Below are positions 24,196-32,641 of a DNA stretch of 32,774 bases, piece after piece; positions within the stretch are counted from its first letter, which is position 1, and every line of letters starts with the position of its first letter. A program made the translations under genes and the position numbers. Source of the stretch: Nitrososphaeraceae archaeon (GTDB lineage: Archaea; Thermoproteota; Nitrososphaeria; Nitrososphaerales; Nitrososphaeraceae); contig JAICSL010000001.1 of NCBI GenBank assembly GCA_025936955.1, forward strand, positions 1-32,774, given 5' to 3'. The notes beneath the pieces are model-generated. The model had not been told where the DNA came from. It did no database searches and saw only the letters and a program-made list of their open reading frames with translations.

Positions 24196-24579
24196 TTGCG
24201 CAATAATATTATTGCTATAATAGCAATTACGTTCGTTGTAATGGGGACTTTATGGGGGGTTGGAAATTTGACCCATCCTCACAACCAACATACTACCGCA
24301 AAGGTTGAAGGTATACTTTTGATAGCCCAAAATAATGTTTTCAATGAAACTAATCCTGATATATATGTTAAAACAAACATTCCAAAAAAAATAGTAGTGG
24401 TCAACAAGGACTTTGTGAGACATGACTTTATTGTAAATGAATTGAATGTGAATACCGCATATCTATCTTCAGAACAGGTCTTCACAACCGCTATTGCATC
24501 AAAAAATCAAGGAATATTTGAATACTATTGTTCATTACATCCATCTACAATGCATGGAAAGATAATAGTTAAATCATAA
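24196..24579 (+). CDS. Membrane-anchored cupredoxin (type 1 copper protein)
   Basis: A 127-residue exported blue-copper-type protein. An N-terminal hydrophobic anchor or signal (residues 4-22) is followed by a His-rich stretch (HPHNQH, 27-32) and a beta-sandwich. Likely copper ligands are His76 in VRHDFIVN, and Cys112, His115 and Met119 in YYCSLHPSTMHG. Small copper proteins are the usual electron carriers of ammonia-oxidising archaea, so electron transfer on the outer membrane face is likely (inference). The start is TTG at 24196, with a TATA-like box 26 bases upstream. The gene is isolated between minus-strand genes. Confidence 0.88.
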   Translation: MRNNIIAIIAITFVVMGTLWGVGNLTHPHNQHTTAKVEGILLIAQNNVFNETNPDIYVKTNIPKKIVVVNKDFVRHDFIVNELNVNTAYLSSEQVFTTAIASKNQGIFEYYCSLHPSTMHGKIIVKS

Positions 24580-24618
24580 GAGTAGGATTGTACGCTGCAT
24601 ATTAGATTTATTCAATGT

Positions 24619-27006
24619 TTATGTGTGATCTACTAACTTCAAATTATGCATGTCTACAAGATCTTTTTCGAATGACTCAAGCTCAGGTGGCACAGACATT
24701 TCTATCGAGTCCTTTAACGAAAGTGGATTTCTTGTTATCGGTGAGATTGTTTGTTTTTTCTTATTCCATACAAGAGAGTTAAAATCGATAATAAGTTTTG
24801 TATATTTTATCAAGTCATCATTAAGTCCTTCGGAACTAGGCATTGCCTGAAGGTGAATGCTTTTTACAGAGTACATCTTTCTCCATAACTCTTCTGTAAT
24901 AAATGGACATATGGGTGCAAGCAACAATAAAATAGTTGAAAAACACCTATGCAACGCGAACAATGCTGATGCTTGACTTACTTTATCTTCTTTATTATAT
25001 GCTCTTCCCTTAACCATCTCTAAATAATGAGGAGCGAAAAGTTCCCAGGTAAATTCCCTAATGGCCTTTGCAACCATAAAGAAGTTAAATTCATTGTAAG
25101 CGTTCTTGCAGCTTTGAATCAGCTGGGATAATTCGGCAAGTACCCACTTGTCAGAGCTAAGAAGCTGAGCCGTATTAGTGGCTAAAGCTGGTTGATACTC
25201 ATCAAAAGATGAAATGAATCTAGCGATATTCCATATTTTCGACAAGAATTTCTGAGAATTTGCAATTTTTTCTTCTGAGCATCTGAAATCATAGCCAAGG
25301 TTAACTTCGCTTGCCGACCAAAATCTAAAGGTATCTGCACCATACTTTTCAATTATGGGTAATGGATCTATTACATTTCCTTTACTTTTGCTCATCTTTT
25401 CACCTTTATCATCCAAACCAAATCCCATTATCCACGCATCAGACCAGGGTATCCTTCCTGTTATTGTGTAGCACCTTAGAAGGGTATAATATAACCAAGT
25501 TCTAACAATATCCTTTGCTTGAGGTCGAATCCTTGTAGGATAATAATTATTGTGAAACTCTATGTCCTGTTGGTACTTTGTAATGAATAGGGGAGAGATA
25601 CTTGAATCCATCCACGTGTCAAAGATTCTTATCTCACCGGAAAACTCACTGCCCCCACATTTAATACATCTTACAAAGGGAGGTTTCTCTTTCCAAGGAC
25701 GATAGTAGTTGCCGGGTTCAGGAAGCATTGGATGATGACAAGAGTTACAAAACCATACCGGAATTTCAGTACCATAATATCTCCTCCTCGAGATTGGCCA
25801 ATCTATTGATACAGAGTCTAGCCAGTTAACTAAGATCTGCTTGTGAAATTGTGGATGAAACGTGATCTCTTCAGCGAGTTCTTTCAACTTGGGAATGTAA
25901 TCGAGTTGTTTTAAATAGTAGTCCTGTAAAGGCAATATCTCGATAGGAGTCTTACTCCTTTCGCATAGAGGTGTTCTATGTACTATTGATTCTTCTCTTT
26001 GAATAATACCTAGTTTCTCTAAGTCTTCGATGATTTTCTTTCTTGCATTCTTTACTCTGAGATTGGCGTATGGACCAGCGTTAGTGGTAGTAAGACCAAC
26101 CTCGTTCAGAGCTACAATTTCTTTTAAACCTAATTCTCGAAAGATGTTAACATCATTCTGATCGCCATAACTACATACCATAACGGCGCCTGATCCGAAT
26201 TCCTGTTTTACTGAGTGATGAGGGAAAATTTTAACTGATCTGTTGAAAATGGGCAACTGAACATATTTCCCGTGAAGATCTTTATAACGCTGATCGTTCG
26301 GATTAACAATTATAGATTGACATGCAAATAACAATTCTGGTCTCGTGGAAGCCACCGATATTTTATTACTCGATCCTTCAACATTAAAGCTCATGTATAC
26401 AAGTTTCGTTGGAATCTCTTCATAAATTATTTCTGCGTCAGCTATAGTAGTTCCACATTCAAAGCAATAGTTATTAGGTCTATTAGCCATATATATGAGA
26501 CCTCGATTCCACAAATCAATAAACGTACTCTGAGTTAAAGCCCTAAATTCTTTTGAGTCAGTTCGGTAATATCCGCTAAAGTTTCCACTCATCCCCATGT
26601 TCTTCATTATTTGGATCATATCATCTTCTAAATTATCAAGAGTAATCTTACATAGGTCGATAAATTCCTCTCTATTCATCTGACGCATCCTAATATTGTG
26701 TTTTTTTTCTGTGTATATTTCGACAGGCAAACCGTTTCTATCTATGCCTATTGGAAACAGAACGTTGTAATCCATCATTCGTGCAGTACGTGCAATCATA
26801 TCAATTTGTGCATAATGAGCTGCTGCTCCAATATGCCAAGGTTTTCCGGAAGGATAGGGAGGAGGTGTATCTATAACAAAAGGTTTTTTTTGTTTTGAAA
26901 ATGACAAATTGTAAATATCGTTTTCTTCCCAATCATTTAAGATGGTCTTTTCCAAAGCTGGATCCCATGACTTGGCTTTAATTTTAGGCTCGTTCAATCG
27001 TTTCAT
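24619..27006 (-). CDS. valS: Valyl-tRNA synthetase
   Basis: Class I aminoacyl-tRNA synthetase, 795 residues (the common form is 860-950). The ATP signature is PPYPSGKPWHIGAAAH (49-64), with HIGA in place of HIGH as in the archaeal-type enzyme, and GEKMSKSKGN supplies the KMSKS loop. The CP1 editing region follows WNRGLIYMANRPNNYCFECG, with Cys-x2-Cys pairs (CFECG; later CNSC and CIKCG) that may bind zinc. The anticodon-binding helical domain is present; the C-terminal coiled coil is reduced or missing. ATG start at 27006. It precedes the small frame at 24003-24167 and scpA on the same strand, with the cupredoxin inserted opposite. Confidence 0.96.
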   Translation of the reverse strand: MKRLNEPKIKAKSWDPALEKTILNDWEENDIYNLSFSKQKKPFVIDTPPPYPSGKPWHIGAAAHYAQIDMIARTARMMDYNVLFPIGIDRNGLPVEIYTEKKHNIRMRQMNREEFIDLCKITLDNLEDDMIQIMKNMGMSGNFSGYYRTDSKEFRALTQSTFIDLWNRGLIYMANRPNNYCFECGTTIADAEIIYEEIPTKLVYMSFNVEGSSNKISVASTRPELLFACQSIIVNPNDQRYKDLHGKYVQLPIFNRSVKIFPHHSVKQEFGSGAVMVCSYGDQNDVNIFRELGLKEIVALNEVGLTTTNAGPYANLRVKNARKKIIEDLEKLGIIQREESIVHRTPLCERSKTPIEILPLQDYYLKQLDYIPKLKELAEEITFHPQFHKQILVNWLDSVSIDWPISRRRYYGTEIPVWFCNSCHHPMLPEPGNYYRPWKEKPPFVRCIKCGGSEFSGEIRIFDTWMDSSISPLFITKYQQDIEFHNNYYPTRIRPQAKDIVRTWLYYTLLRCYTITGRIPWSDAWIMGFGLDDKGEKMSKSKGNVIDPLPIIEKYGADTFRFWSASEVNLGYDFRCSEEKIANSQKFLSKIWNIARFISSFDEYQPALATNTAQLLSSDKWVLAELSQLIQSCKNAYNEFNFFMVAKAIREFTWELFAPHYLEMVKGRAYNKEDKVSQASALFALHRCFSTILLLLAPICPFITEELWRKMYSVKSIHLQAMPSSEGLNDDLIKYTKLIIDFNSLVWNKKKQTISPITRNPLSLKDSIEMSVPPELESFEKDLVDMHNLKLVDHT

Positions 27007-27089
27007 TTAATGAAATATAATACGGTTATTAACGTTAGTGTAGTGGCTATGCTAGATCAAGATATTTTACATTTGATAAGTGTTTATCG

Positions 27090-27317
27090 TTATACCACAA
27101 TTTTAAATATTTTCTCTAGTATTGTACCTCTATTTTTCGTGTCCCTATAACAGACATTATCAACATCAACCATAATAGTAGGCTGTTTTCTAATTCCAGC
27201 CCGTTCTTCTAAACCCATTTTGATGCGATATGCTCGATATGGGTCTGATATCGTTACCCTAGGAAAGATATTCGATTTCCTCTCATACCCTTTATAAAGA
27301 TGTACTGGCTGAGGCAT
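27090..27317 (-). CDS. Unrecognised 75-aa basic protein
   Basis: MPQPVHLYKGYERKSNIFPR then VTISDPYRAYRIKMGLEERA and PTIMVDVDNVCYRDTKNRG. No family recognised. It is Arg/Lys/Tyr-rich with a short central beta segment (TIMVDVDN). The frame is open to 27365 but would then overlap the divergent Lrp-type gene; the ATG at 27317 is better, because an ATATAG box at 27342-27347 is centred 27 bases upstream. The sequence looks coding, with balanced charged and hydrophobic residues. It follows the divergent promoter and precedes valS on the same strand by about 80 bases. Confidence 0.6.
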   Translation of the reverse strand: MPQPVHLYKGYERKSNIFPRVTISDPYRAYRIKMGLEERAGIRKQPTIMVDVDNVCYRDTKNRGTILEKIFKIVV

Positions 27318-27323
27318 AAAGGG

Positions 27324-27347
27324 TTTATCTTGTATAATACCATATAG
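27324..27347. promoter_or_regulatory. Back-to-back TATA boxes of the divergent pair
   Basis: TTTAT at 27324-27328 lies 26 bases before the plus-strand ATG at 27353; ATATAG at 27342-27347 lies 27 bases before the minus-strand ATG at 27317. The two promoters overlap, so the genes may compete or be coregulated. Confidence 0.45.
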
Positions 27348-27352
27348 TTGGT

Positions 27353-27592
27353 ATGCCAATGGCATATGTCCTAATAAATTGTGATCTAGGTTATGAAAAA
27401 GAAACCATCAATAGGCTTAAAGAATTGGCGGAAATAACAGAAGTCTATGGTGTCTACGGGGTTTACGACGTTCTTGTAAAGGTTAAGGCGGACACAATGG
27501 ATAGAGTTAAAGAAATTATTACATGGAATATCAGACGAATTGATAAAATAAGATCAACATTGACTTTGATTGAAATTGAAGGTCAACATTGA
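27353..27592 (+). CDS. Stand-alone Lrp/AsnC ligand-binding (RAM) domain protein
   Basis: A 79-residue RAM domain without the DNA-binding helix-turn-helix. MAYVLINCDLGYEKETINRL, then ITEVYGVYGVYDVLVKVKAD and a closing strand (STLTLIEIEGQ) give the beta-alpha-beta-beta-alpha-beta pattern. Such proteins form dimers to octamers and sense amino acids or modulate full-length Lrp partners (family knowledge). The ATG at 27353 fits the TATA box; a second ATG at 27359 is possible. Confidence 0.9.
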   Translation: MPMAYVLINCDLGYEKETINRLKELAEITEVYGVYGVYDVLVKVKADTMDRVKEIITWNIRRIDKIRSTLTLIEIEGQH

Positions 27593-27798
27593 AGATCTAA
27601 TTATAGAAAGATAATGCAGGAGAAGAACTGTGTGCAAGCATTCTTCAACATGGCTATCTCATTCAAAGAAGAATTTTATATCTGGCGCCAGTAAATGTCC
27701 CAGGTAAATTACTGAAAGTAATTTGCATTGTGAAATCTCAAATGAGATATAAGATATCATATTATAATCCGATAAATATCTTTGTCCTCAGCGTATGA

Positions 27799-27993
27799 AT
27801 GGAATATCAGCTAAGGATCTTGATGGCCTCCACCATGATAAGTTTGCTACTTTTTAGTCAAGGGGGTATATTTACAAAAGTCATCTTGGCTGGAAACAAT
27901 TTTTTTAATGATGTTTTTTCGAAAATAGCTCAAAGTATTTATTTTACATTTAAGACCCAAGTTATCATCGATAAAGAGGCTATTCTAACGTGA
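27799..27993 (+). CDS. Possible 64-aa hydrophobic protein
   Basis: MEYQLRILMASTMISLLLFS then a Gly-containing segment and a hydrophobic, aromatic second half ending VIIDKEAILT. It has the look of a signal or anchor plus a short membrane-associated tail. An ATAAATAT box at 27772-27779 is centred about 24 bases before the ATG, giving leaderless spacing. No family recognised, and the surrounding 520-bp gap holds nothing else convincing. Confidence 0.4.
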   Translation: MEYQLRILMASTMISLLLFSQGGIFTKVILAGNNFFNDVFSKIAQSIYFTFKTQVIIDKEAILT

Positions 27994-28114
27994 GCCGACT
28001 ATCCTCATCTTGAACAATATCTGCATGTCATGAATAAAACAAAAGTATCGAAAACAAACGCAAATGGAACTGTCCTTATAAATGATAGGTTTAAAGCCTG
28101 CTATTCTAAATTAT

Positions 28115-28318
28115 CTATCTCATACTAGTCCCATATATGGCACCTAGACTATCAACCAACTTACCAGATTTTAAGTCATATTTCTCGATTGTTAAATGTT
28201 CGGTCTTTTTTCGATGTTCGTCTACATCAGAATGAAAAACAAATCTAGACCTACACTTATTACATACCCACATCATCTTTAAATCATCATGGTGCATGTT
28301 AATCCTTAGTATGTTCAT
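28115..28318 (-). CDS. Single C2H2 zinc-finger protein (67 aa)
   Basis: A classic finger pattern in WVCNKCRSRFVFHSDVDEH and RKKTEH: C-x2-C-x12-H-x5-H, with the hydrophobic core residues Phe and Val in place. A short beta tail follows (TIEKYDLKSGKLVD). One-finger proteins of this kind are frequent in Thaumarchaeota and may bind nucleic acid or protein; the target is unknown. The start is taken at the ATG 28318 because a T/A box at 28341-28350 lies about 26 bases upstream; internal ATGs at 28297 or 28276/28273 would also keep the finger. Confidence 0.75.
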   Translation of the reverse strand: MNILRINMHHDDLKMMWVCNKCRSRFVFHSDVDEHRKKTEHLTIEKYDLKSGKLVDSLGAIYGTSMR

Positions 28319-28434
28319 TTAATATAAGGGGTCGGTAAGCTTATTTTATTTATTTTAGTAGAATTCTGTTTCTATAAATTCAAATATAGAGTTATTCCTA
28401 ACATTCTATACATTTTTATTCTATTTAAAAAAAA

Positions 28435-28440
28435 TATATA
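28435..28440 (+). promoter_or_regulatory. TATA box of the HIT gene
   Basis: TATATA is centred 29 bases upstream of the ATG at 28467. Confidence 0.45.
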
Positions 28441-28466
28441 AAAAGAAGTAATCATCACCCGTAGGA

Positions 28467-28916
28467 ATGAAAAACGAAACTTGTGTATTTTGTGCAATTA
28501 TTGAAAGAAATATGTCGGCAGCCGTTATCTATGAAGATTCTAATTTTTTAGTACTTCTGGACAAATATCCCATAAATTTGGGACATACCCTTGTTATACC
28601 TAAATTACACTATGATAACTTGTTGGGAATGCCTAGTCGCGAGGTTGGGTCCTTGTATTCGCTCGTTCCGAAGATAGCAAAAGCAGTGACTGAGGCAGTA
28701 CATGCAGATGGATTCAACGTAGGACAAAACAATGGAAAAGCCGCAAACCAAATTGTACCACACGTTCATGTACATATAATCCCACGATTCAATTGTGACA
28801 GTCCCAACGGCAAATGGCCAGGTCGACAACTGATTTCATTTGAGGAGCTTTTAATTGTAGCAGAAAAAATCAAACCCTTTCTAGACTTTTCTTCACTTGG
28901 AGATTTATATCCATAG
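28467..28916 (+). CDS. HIT family nucleotide hydrolase
   Basis: A 149-residue histidine-triad protein of the HINT/Fhit type that hydrolyses nucleotide phosphoramidates or dinucleoside polyphosphates. N-terminal CVFCAIIERN is the usual HINT opening with a zinc-binding Cys pair; NLGHTLVIPKLHYDNL carries conserved substrate contacts; the triad HVHVHIIPRF has His at 99, 101 and 103. Full length. ATG start with a TATA box 29 bases upstream. Followed on the same strand by the thioredoxin-fold gene, which has its own promoter-like box. Confidence 0.93.
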   Translation: MKNETCVFCAIIERNMSAAVIYEDSNFLVLLDKYPINLGHTLVIPKLHYDNLLGMPSREVGSLYSLVPKIAKAVTEAVHADGFNVGQNNGKAANQIVPHVHVHIIPRFNCDSPNGKWPGRQLISFEELLIVAEKIKPFLDFSSLGDLYP

Positions 28917-28964
28917 TTCTAGAAAAGGCCAAATCATAATATTATGTAAAATTAACATCATACT

Positions 28965-28974
28965 TTTAATATAT
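28965..28974 (+). promoter_or_regulatory. TATA box of the thioredoxin-fold gene
   Basis: TTTAATATAT is centred 24 bases before the ATG at 28993. Confidence 0.45.
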
Positions 28975-28992
28975 CTTCTAACTGATTAAATT

Positions 28993-29550
28993 ATGGTAAA
29001 GACTCCCTCTAGCAGAATTCTAAAAACAGGGCAACTCTCCCCCCAATTTACACTGATTGGGGTAGACGGGAAGACACATTCAATGAGGGATTCTCAAAGC
29101 ACAACCCTATTAATAGTCTTCATATGCAATCATTGTCCTTATGTTAAAGCAAGAATTGGAGATCTTATAGACCTGCAATCGCATTTTGATCCTTTAGAAC
29201 TTCAGGTCCTAGCAATTAATAGCAATGATCCTAACTACAACGGAGAAGGTTTTGATAATATGAAGAGATTTGCAGTCGAAAATAATTTTAATTTTCCTTA
29301 TTTATTTGATAAAACACAAGAAATTGCAAGATCATTTGGTGCCGTTTGTACTCCTGATCCTTTCCTTTTCGATAAGGACAGAAGATTAGTATATCATGGA
29401 AAAATTAATGATGCACTGGAACCTGGGATGACACCTACAGAGAGGACTATTGAAGAGAATATAAAAAAAGTTCTAAGAGGAGAGAAGATACAAAAGGATT
29501 TTGATCCTTCGGTAGGCTGTTCTATAAAATGGATTGAAAACAATAATTAA
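28993..29550 (+). CDS. Thioredoxin-fold (AhpC/TSA-type) redox protein
   Basis: A 185-residue soluble redoxin. LSPQFTLIGVDGKTHSMRD is the peroxiredoxin/TlpA-type opening strand. The active-site motif is C-x2-C: FICNHCPYVKA (Cys45, Cys48). The conserved PYLFDKTQEIARSFGAVCTP gives the cis-Pro region with an extra Cys, and FLFDKDRRLVYHGKIND forms the closing hairpin. It probably acts as a cytoplasmic thiol-disulfide oxidoreductase or thiol peroxidase; no signal peptide is present. ATG start. It is convergent with the FixC-FixX gene, with the stops only 2 bases apart. Confidence 0.88.
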   Translation: MVKTPSSRILKTGQLSPQFTLIGVDGKTHSMRDSQSTTLLIVFICNHCPYVKARIGDLIDLQSHFDPLELQVLAINSNDPNYNGEGFDNMKRFAVENNFNFPYLFDKTQEIARSFGAVCTPDPFLFDKDRRLVYHGKINDALEPGMTPTERTIEENIKKVLRGEKIQKDFDPSVGCSIKWIENNN

Positions 29551-29552
29551 CT

Positions 29553-31430
29553 TCATCCATATTGGAAGTTGATCCCTTTGTCTCCTCTCGGGTGCCTCCA
29601 CTCAGTTTGTTTAGCGCAACTCCCACACTCAATACAACCTTCATGCTGAAGTGTCACTTCTTCTTTTTCTATGCTATAACACTTCGTTGGACACAATGTG
29701 ACCATTTTTTTCATAAATTCGTCTCGCGGATTTAAAACCCGGATATGTGACAATGAATCGTCGTCATATCTCAATTTTGCTATCCGCTCTGCTATGGTAG
29801 GAATTGTGGGAAAGTAACTTGATCCTATCTGCTTACCCAATTTTTCGGCGATTTCTATGGGTACATTCACATAAGTTTCTTCTGATTCTACTAATGGTAA
29901 GAGGCGGTCATATCCTAAAATATTTGCGAGTCCTACTGCAAGGCCTCTAAAAGTATTGCTTGACATCAATTTGAAGATCATGCCGTACCTTGAGCCTACA
30001 ATATCTTTTGGAACATCTTTTGCAGCATCCAAGAATATCTTTAGATAACCTTTATCAATCTCTTTCATATCTCTAGTATAAGGACTAGATTCTATGGAAT
30101 TAGAATAATATTCCCCTGCATATTCATTACTAAAATTATTTCTATCTATTGCCCGCGATAAGGCACTTGCTGCTCTCGCAGCATCATCGATTCCCACATT
30201 CAAGCCTTCAATCCTTGGGCCGATAAATATGCCCCGGCCAGCTGCGTCACCTATAAATAAAATATTTTTATAATAAGGTTTTTTCATTCTGCAACGTTTT
30301 CCATCAGGAACTAATTTTGCACTATATTCAAGCTCGACATAATCTGTCATAAACTTTGTTTTATATTTGCTGCTAAGTTCATACTGAATGGAATCGATTC
30401 TTGCGTTTATCTCCTCATCAGACTTAAACTTTCCACTCTCAAGAAGTTTGGTCCTTCCTGTAGGAGAATAATATGCGTGCCGAATCTCCTGCCAAGTTTT
30501 TATTAGTTTGCTAACAGCAAATCTAGTCCTCAGTTGCTCTTCTTTAGGCAGATTCTTATCAATTTCTTCTTTTACTGCAATTTCGTCTTTTATAAATTCC
30601 CTGACAAGTGGATTTTTTATGAGTTCATTAATAAGCGTATAAGGTTCTACTGGTTTATCTAGTAATGAATCGTAATGATAAACTGCACCGACTGATAAAG
30701 TATCTCGATTCGTATAAACAAACCCACCCCCTATATGGTTTAAAGTGATGTCTCCTGCAAAAAGATGGGCCGCGCCTTCATCAGAACCTATTTCAAATCT
30801 CTTTTCTATTATCTCTTCAGGTAACTTGACGACGACCTTAACCCCTTGGTACAAATCCCCAGGTGAAAACTTTTCTCTAGCTCCGGTCATTTCAGCGATT
30901 TCTGAATTAACACCATCAGCAGCTATTACTGCCTTTACTTCAAATTGGTCTAATTCATTTGTTTGAATAATGGTCTTATCATTGCCTTCGTCCCAAAACA
31001 CAGATTGTACGTGCACTCCTGAAACTATTCCTCCTCCTTGTCGTTCTGCACTTTCTCCTGCTTCCTTTGCAAACCAGGAGTTGAGCTTATTCAAGAGAAC
31101 AGAATAACCGAAGTTAGAATTGTATTCATGGGCAGGAGTGAGATCGATAGAAAATACTTTATCTTTCGATGTTGCATGCAAAATATACTTAGTGATTAAC
31201 CTTTCAACCGGAGCATCAGTAAGAAAGTCCTGTCCATAAATATCTTCAACGTTCGTTACTCCCCCTGCTTTGGGTTTCTTTGAATATAATATGCCGCCCG
31301 AGATGTTCTTTGTGCCTGCAGATCTACCTGCCTCTATTAAAACAGCTTGTTTACCTAAGTTGGATAGTTCCTTTAACGCGGCTAGTCCAGCTGATCCTCC
31401 ACCGATTATAGCAATATCAAAATGTTCCAA
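29553..31430 (-). CDS. fixC: Electron-transfer-flavoprotein dehydrogenase with fused ferredoxin (FixC-FixX)
   Basis: Flavoprotein that accepts electrons from EtfAB and passes them to quinone or another carrier. The FAD site DIAIIGGGSAGLAALKEL is at 4-21; GDAAGRGIFIGPRIEGLNVG is the second FAD motif. The last 50 residues are a FixX-like ferredoxin: Cys580, Cys584, Cys599, Cys602 and Cys605 (CPTKCY, GCIECGSC), followed by the FixX tail WRHPRGDKGINFQYG. In many bacteria FixC and FixX are separate, so this is a fusion as in ETF-quinone oxidoreductases. The start is TTG at 31430, two bases after the etfA stop, so the genes are cotranscribed. Confidence 0.92.
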   Translation of the reverse strand: MEHFDIAIIGGGSAGLAALKELSNLGKQAVLIEAGRSAGTKNISGGILYSKKPKAGGVTNVEDIYGQDFLTDAPVERLITKYILHATSKDKVFSIDLTPAHEYNSNFGYSVLLNKLNSWFAKEAGESAERQGGGIVSGVHVQSVFWDEGNDKTIIQTNELDQFEVKAVIAADGVNSEIAEMTGAREKFSPGDLYQGVKVVVKLPEEIIEKRFEIGSDEGAAHLFAGDITLNHIGGGFVYTNRDTLSVGAVYHYDSLLDKPVEPYTLINELIKNPLVREFIKDEIAVKEEIDKNLPKEEQLRTRFAVSKLIKTWQEIRHAYYSPTGRTKLLESGKFKSDEEINARIDSIQYELSSKYKTKFMTDYVELEYSAKLVPDGKRCRMKKPYYKNILFIGDAAGRGIFIGPRIEGLNVGIDDAARAASALSRAIDRNNFSNEYAGEYYSNSIESSPYTRDMKEIDKGYLKIFLDAAKDVPKDIVGSRYGMIFKLMSSNTFRGLAVGLANILGYDRLLPLVESEETYVNVPIEIAEKLGKQIGSSYFPTIPTIAERIAKLRYDDDSLSHIRVLNPRDEFMKKMVTLCPTKCYSIEKEEVTLQHEGCIECGSCAKQTEWRHPRGDKGINFQYG

Positions 31431-31432
31431 TT

Positions 31433-32641
31433 CTAGGCCTGCACCTTTACGAGCATCTTTTGAGCTTTTATTTCTTCGATCAATAGGGGTATAACGTCTT
31501 CCATTCGTCCCTTAATGAAAATATCACATTCGTTTTTTATAGGGGCGTCTCCATCAGGATTTATTGCAACTACAAATTCTGAGTCCTTCATTCCCGCGAT
31601 ATGTTGAGTAGCTCCACTAATTCCAACAGCAATATAAAGTAAGGGTATGACTTTTCTACCACTAGTCCCTATGACTCTCTCAGGAACCATATATTGCGAA
31701 CTAATATTCTCGCTTATATCCAAATATGGTTTTTTAGAGATTGGTAAAGAGACTCCGATTTCCGCGTCTAACTCTTTTGCCAAATCTTGAATTAATTTAA
31801 TATTAGCTTCAGGATTATCTTTTATTCCTCGACCAAAACTCACCACTGCTTTACGACTATCAAAGTCAACCTTGCTCTTTATGATTTTTCTACTTAGTAT
31901 CTTGACCTGCAAATCCTTCTCGCTAAAACGTGGATTATATTCTACTATTATACCAGTTCTGCTAATATCACGCTGGAGAGGTTGAAAGACGCCAGGAATA
32001 ATGCTACAAGCTTGAGGATGATATTCTCGCTCGTTTGTTGGACTTCGATTATCAAGACATAGAATAGTTGTCCATAGGAAGCCTGAGAAGTCAGGTCTGT
32101 ACATTTCAAGTGTCTTCTCGTATTTTATCGGCACACCTTTTGTCTTATGCTCATGCTTAATTTCAAGATCTTCAATGACGAGTTTGTTTATATCTGATGC
32201 AAGACCCGACTCTAGATCTGCTAAAACTGTTGAAGACAGATGTCTGCCTATACTATCCGCAGCAAAAAACATATATCTTGGCTTTTGACACTTTTCAGCA
32301 TATTCTGGAGAGATTTTGGCAATACAAGTTTTATCACAGGCAATCTGGCTTATTATCTTTGTATCGATTAAGTTTCTATGGTACTTCAGCTCCGGACTCT
32401 CAGCATAGACGATTGCATCTGCCCCATAGTATAACAACTCTTCACACATGCTCCGAACATTCTCTCCTAGCACGACAGCAACCACCTTTTCACTAGATGA
32501 GTATTTTTCGTTAAAGGTATCCATGAGCCTTCTTGCCTCACCAAGCATTTCTAGACTCACGAGGACAGGTTTCCCGTCTTCATGCTCTATTATAACGTAC
32601 AGATTCCTATAACTGCCCTCACTATTTGAAGGTAATGTCAT
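31433..32641 (-). CDS. etfA: Electron transfer flavoprotein alpha subunit (FixB)
   Basis: FAD-carrying subunit of the ETF dimer. The C-terminal FAD-binding motif LYIAVGISGATQHIAGM (335-351) and AINPDGDAPI (359-368) are typical, preceded by VIGTSGRKVIPLL. At 402 residues it is longer than the usual 310-340, with extra material in the N-terminal half, including a Cys-rich loop (CDKTCIAK) that could be lineage specific. Its ATG overlaps the etfB stop (ATGA), showing translational coupling. It is followed immediately by fixC-fixX. The electron donor in this organism is not evident from the window. Confidence 0.93.
   Translation of the reverse strand: MTLPSNSEGSYRNLYVIIEHEDGKPVLVSLEMLGEARRLMDTFNEKYSSSEKVVAVVLGENVRSMCEELLYYGADAIVYAESPELKYHRNLIDTKIISQIACDKTCIAKISPEYAEKCQKPRYMFFAADSIGRHLSSTVLADLESGLASDINKLVIEDLEIKHEHKTKGVPIKYEKTLEMYRPDFSGFLWTTILCLDNRSPTNEREYHPQACSIIPGVFQPLQRDISRTGIIVEYNPRFSEKDLQVKILSRKIIKSKVDFDSRKAVVSFGRGIKDNPEANIKLIQDLAKELDAEIGVSLPISKKPYLDISENISSQYMVPERVIGTSGRKVIPLLYIAVGISGATQHIAGMKDSEFVVAINPDGDAPIKNECDIFIKGRMEDVIPLLIEEIKAQKMLVKVQA

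Noticed and set aside
27614..27694. 26-residue plus-strand miniORF after the RAM-domain gene
   Set aside because: Too short, no promoter at the right spacing, no recognisable pattern.
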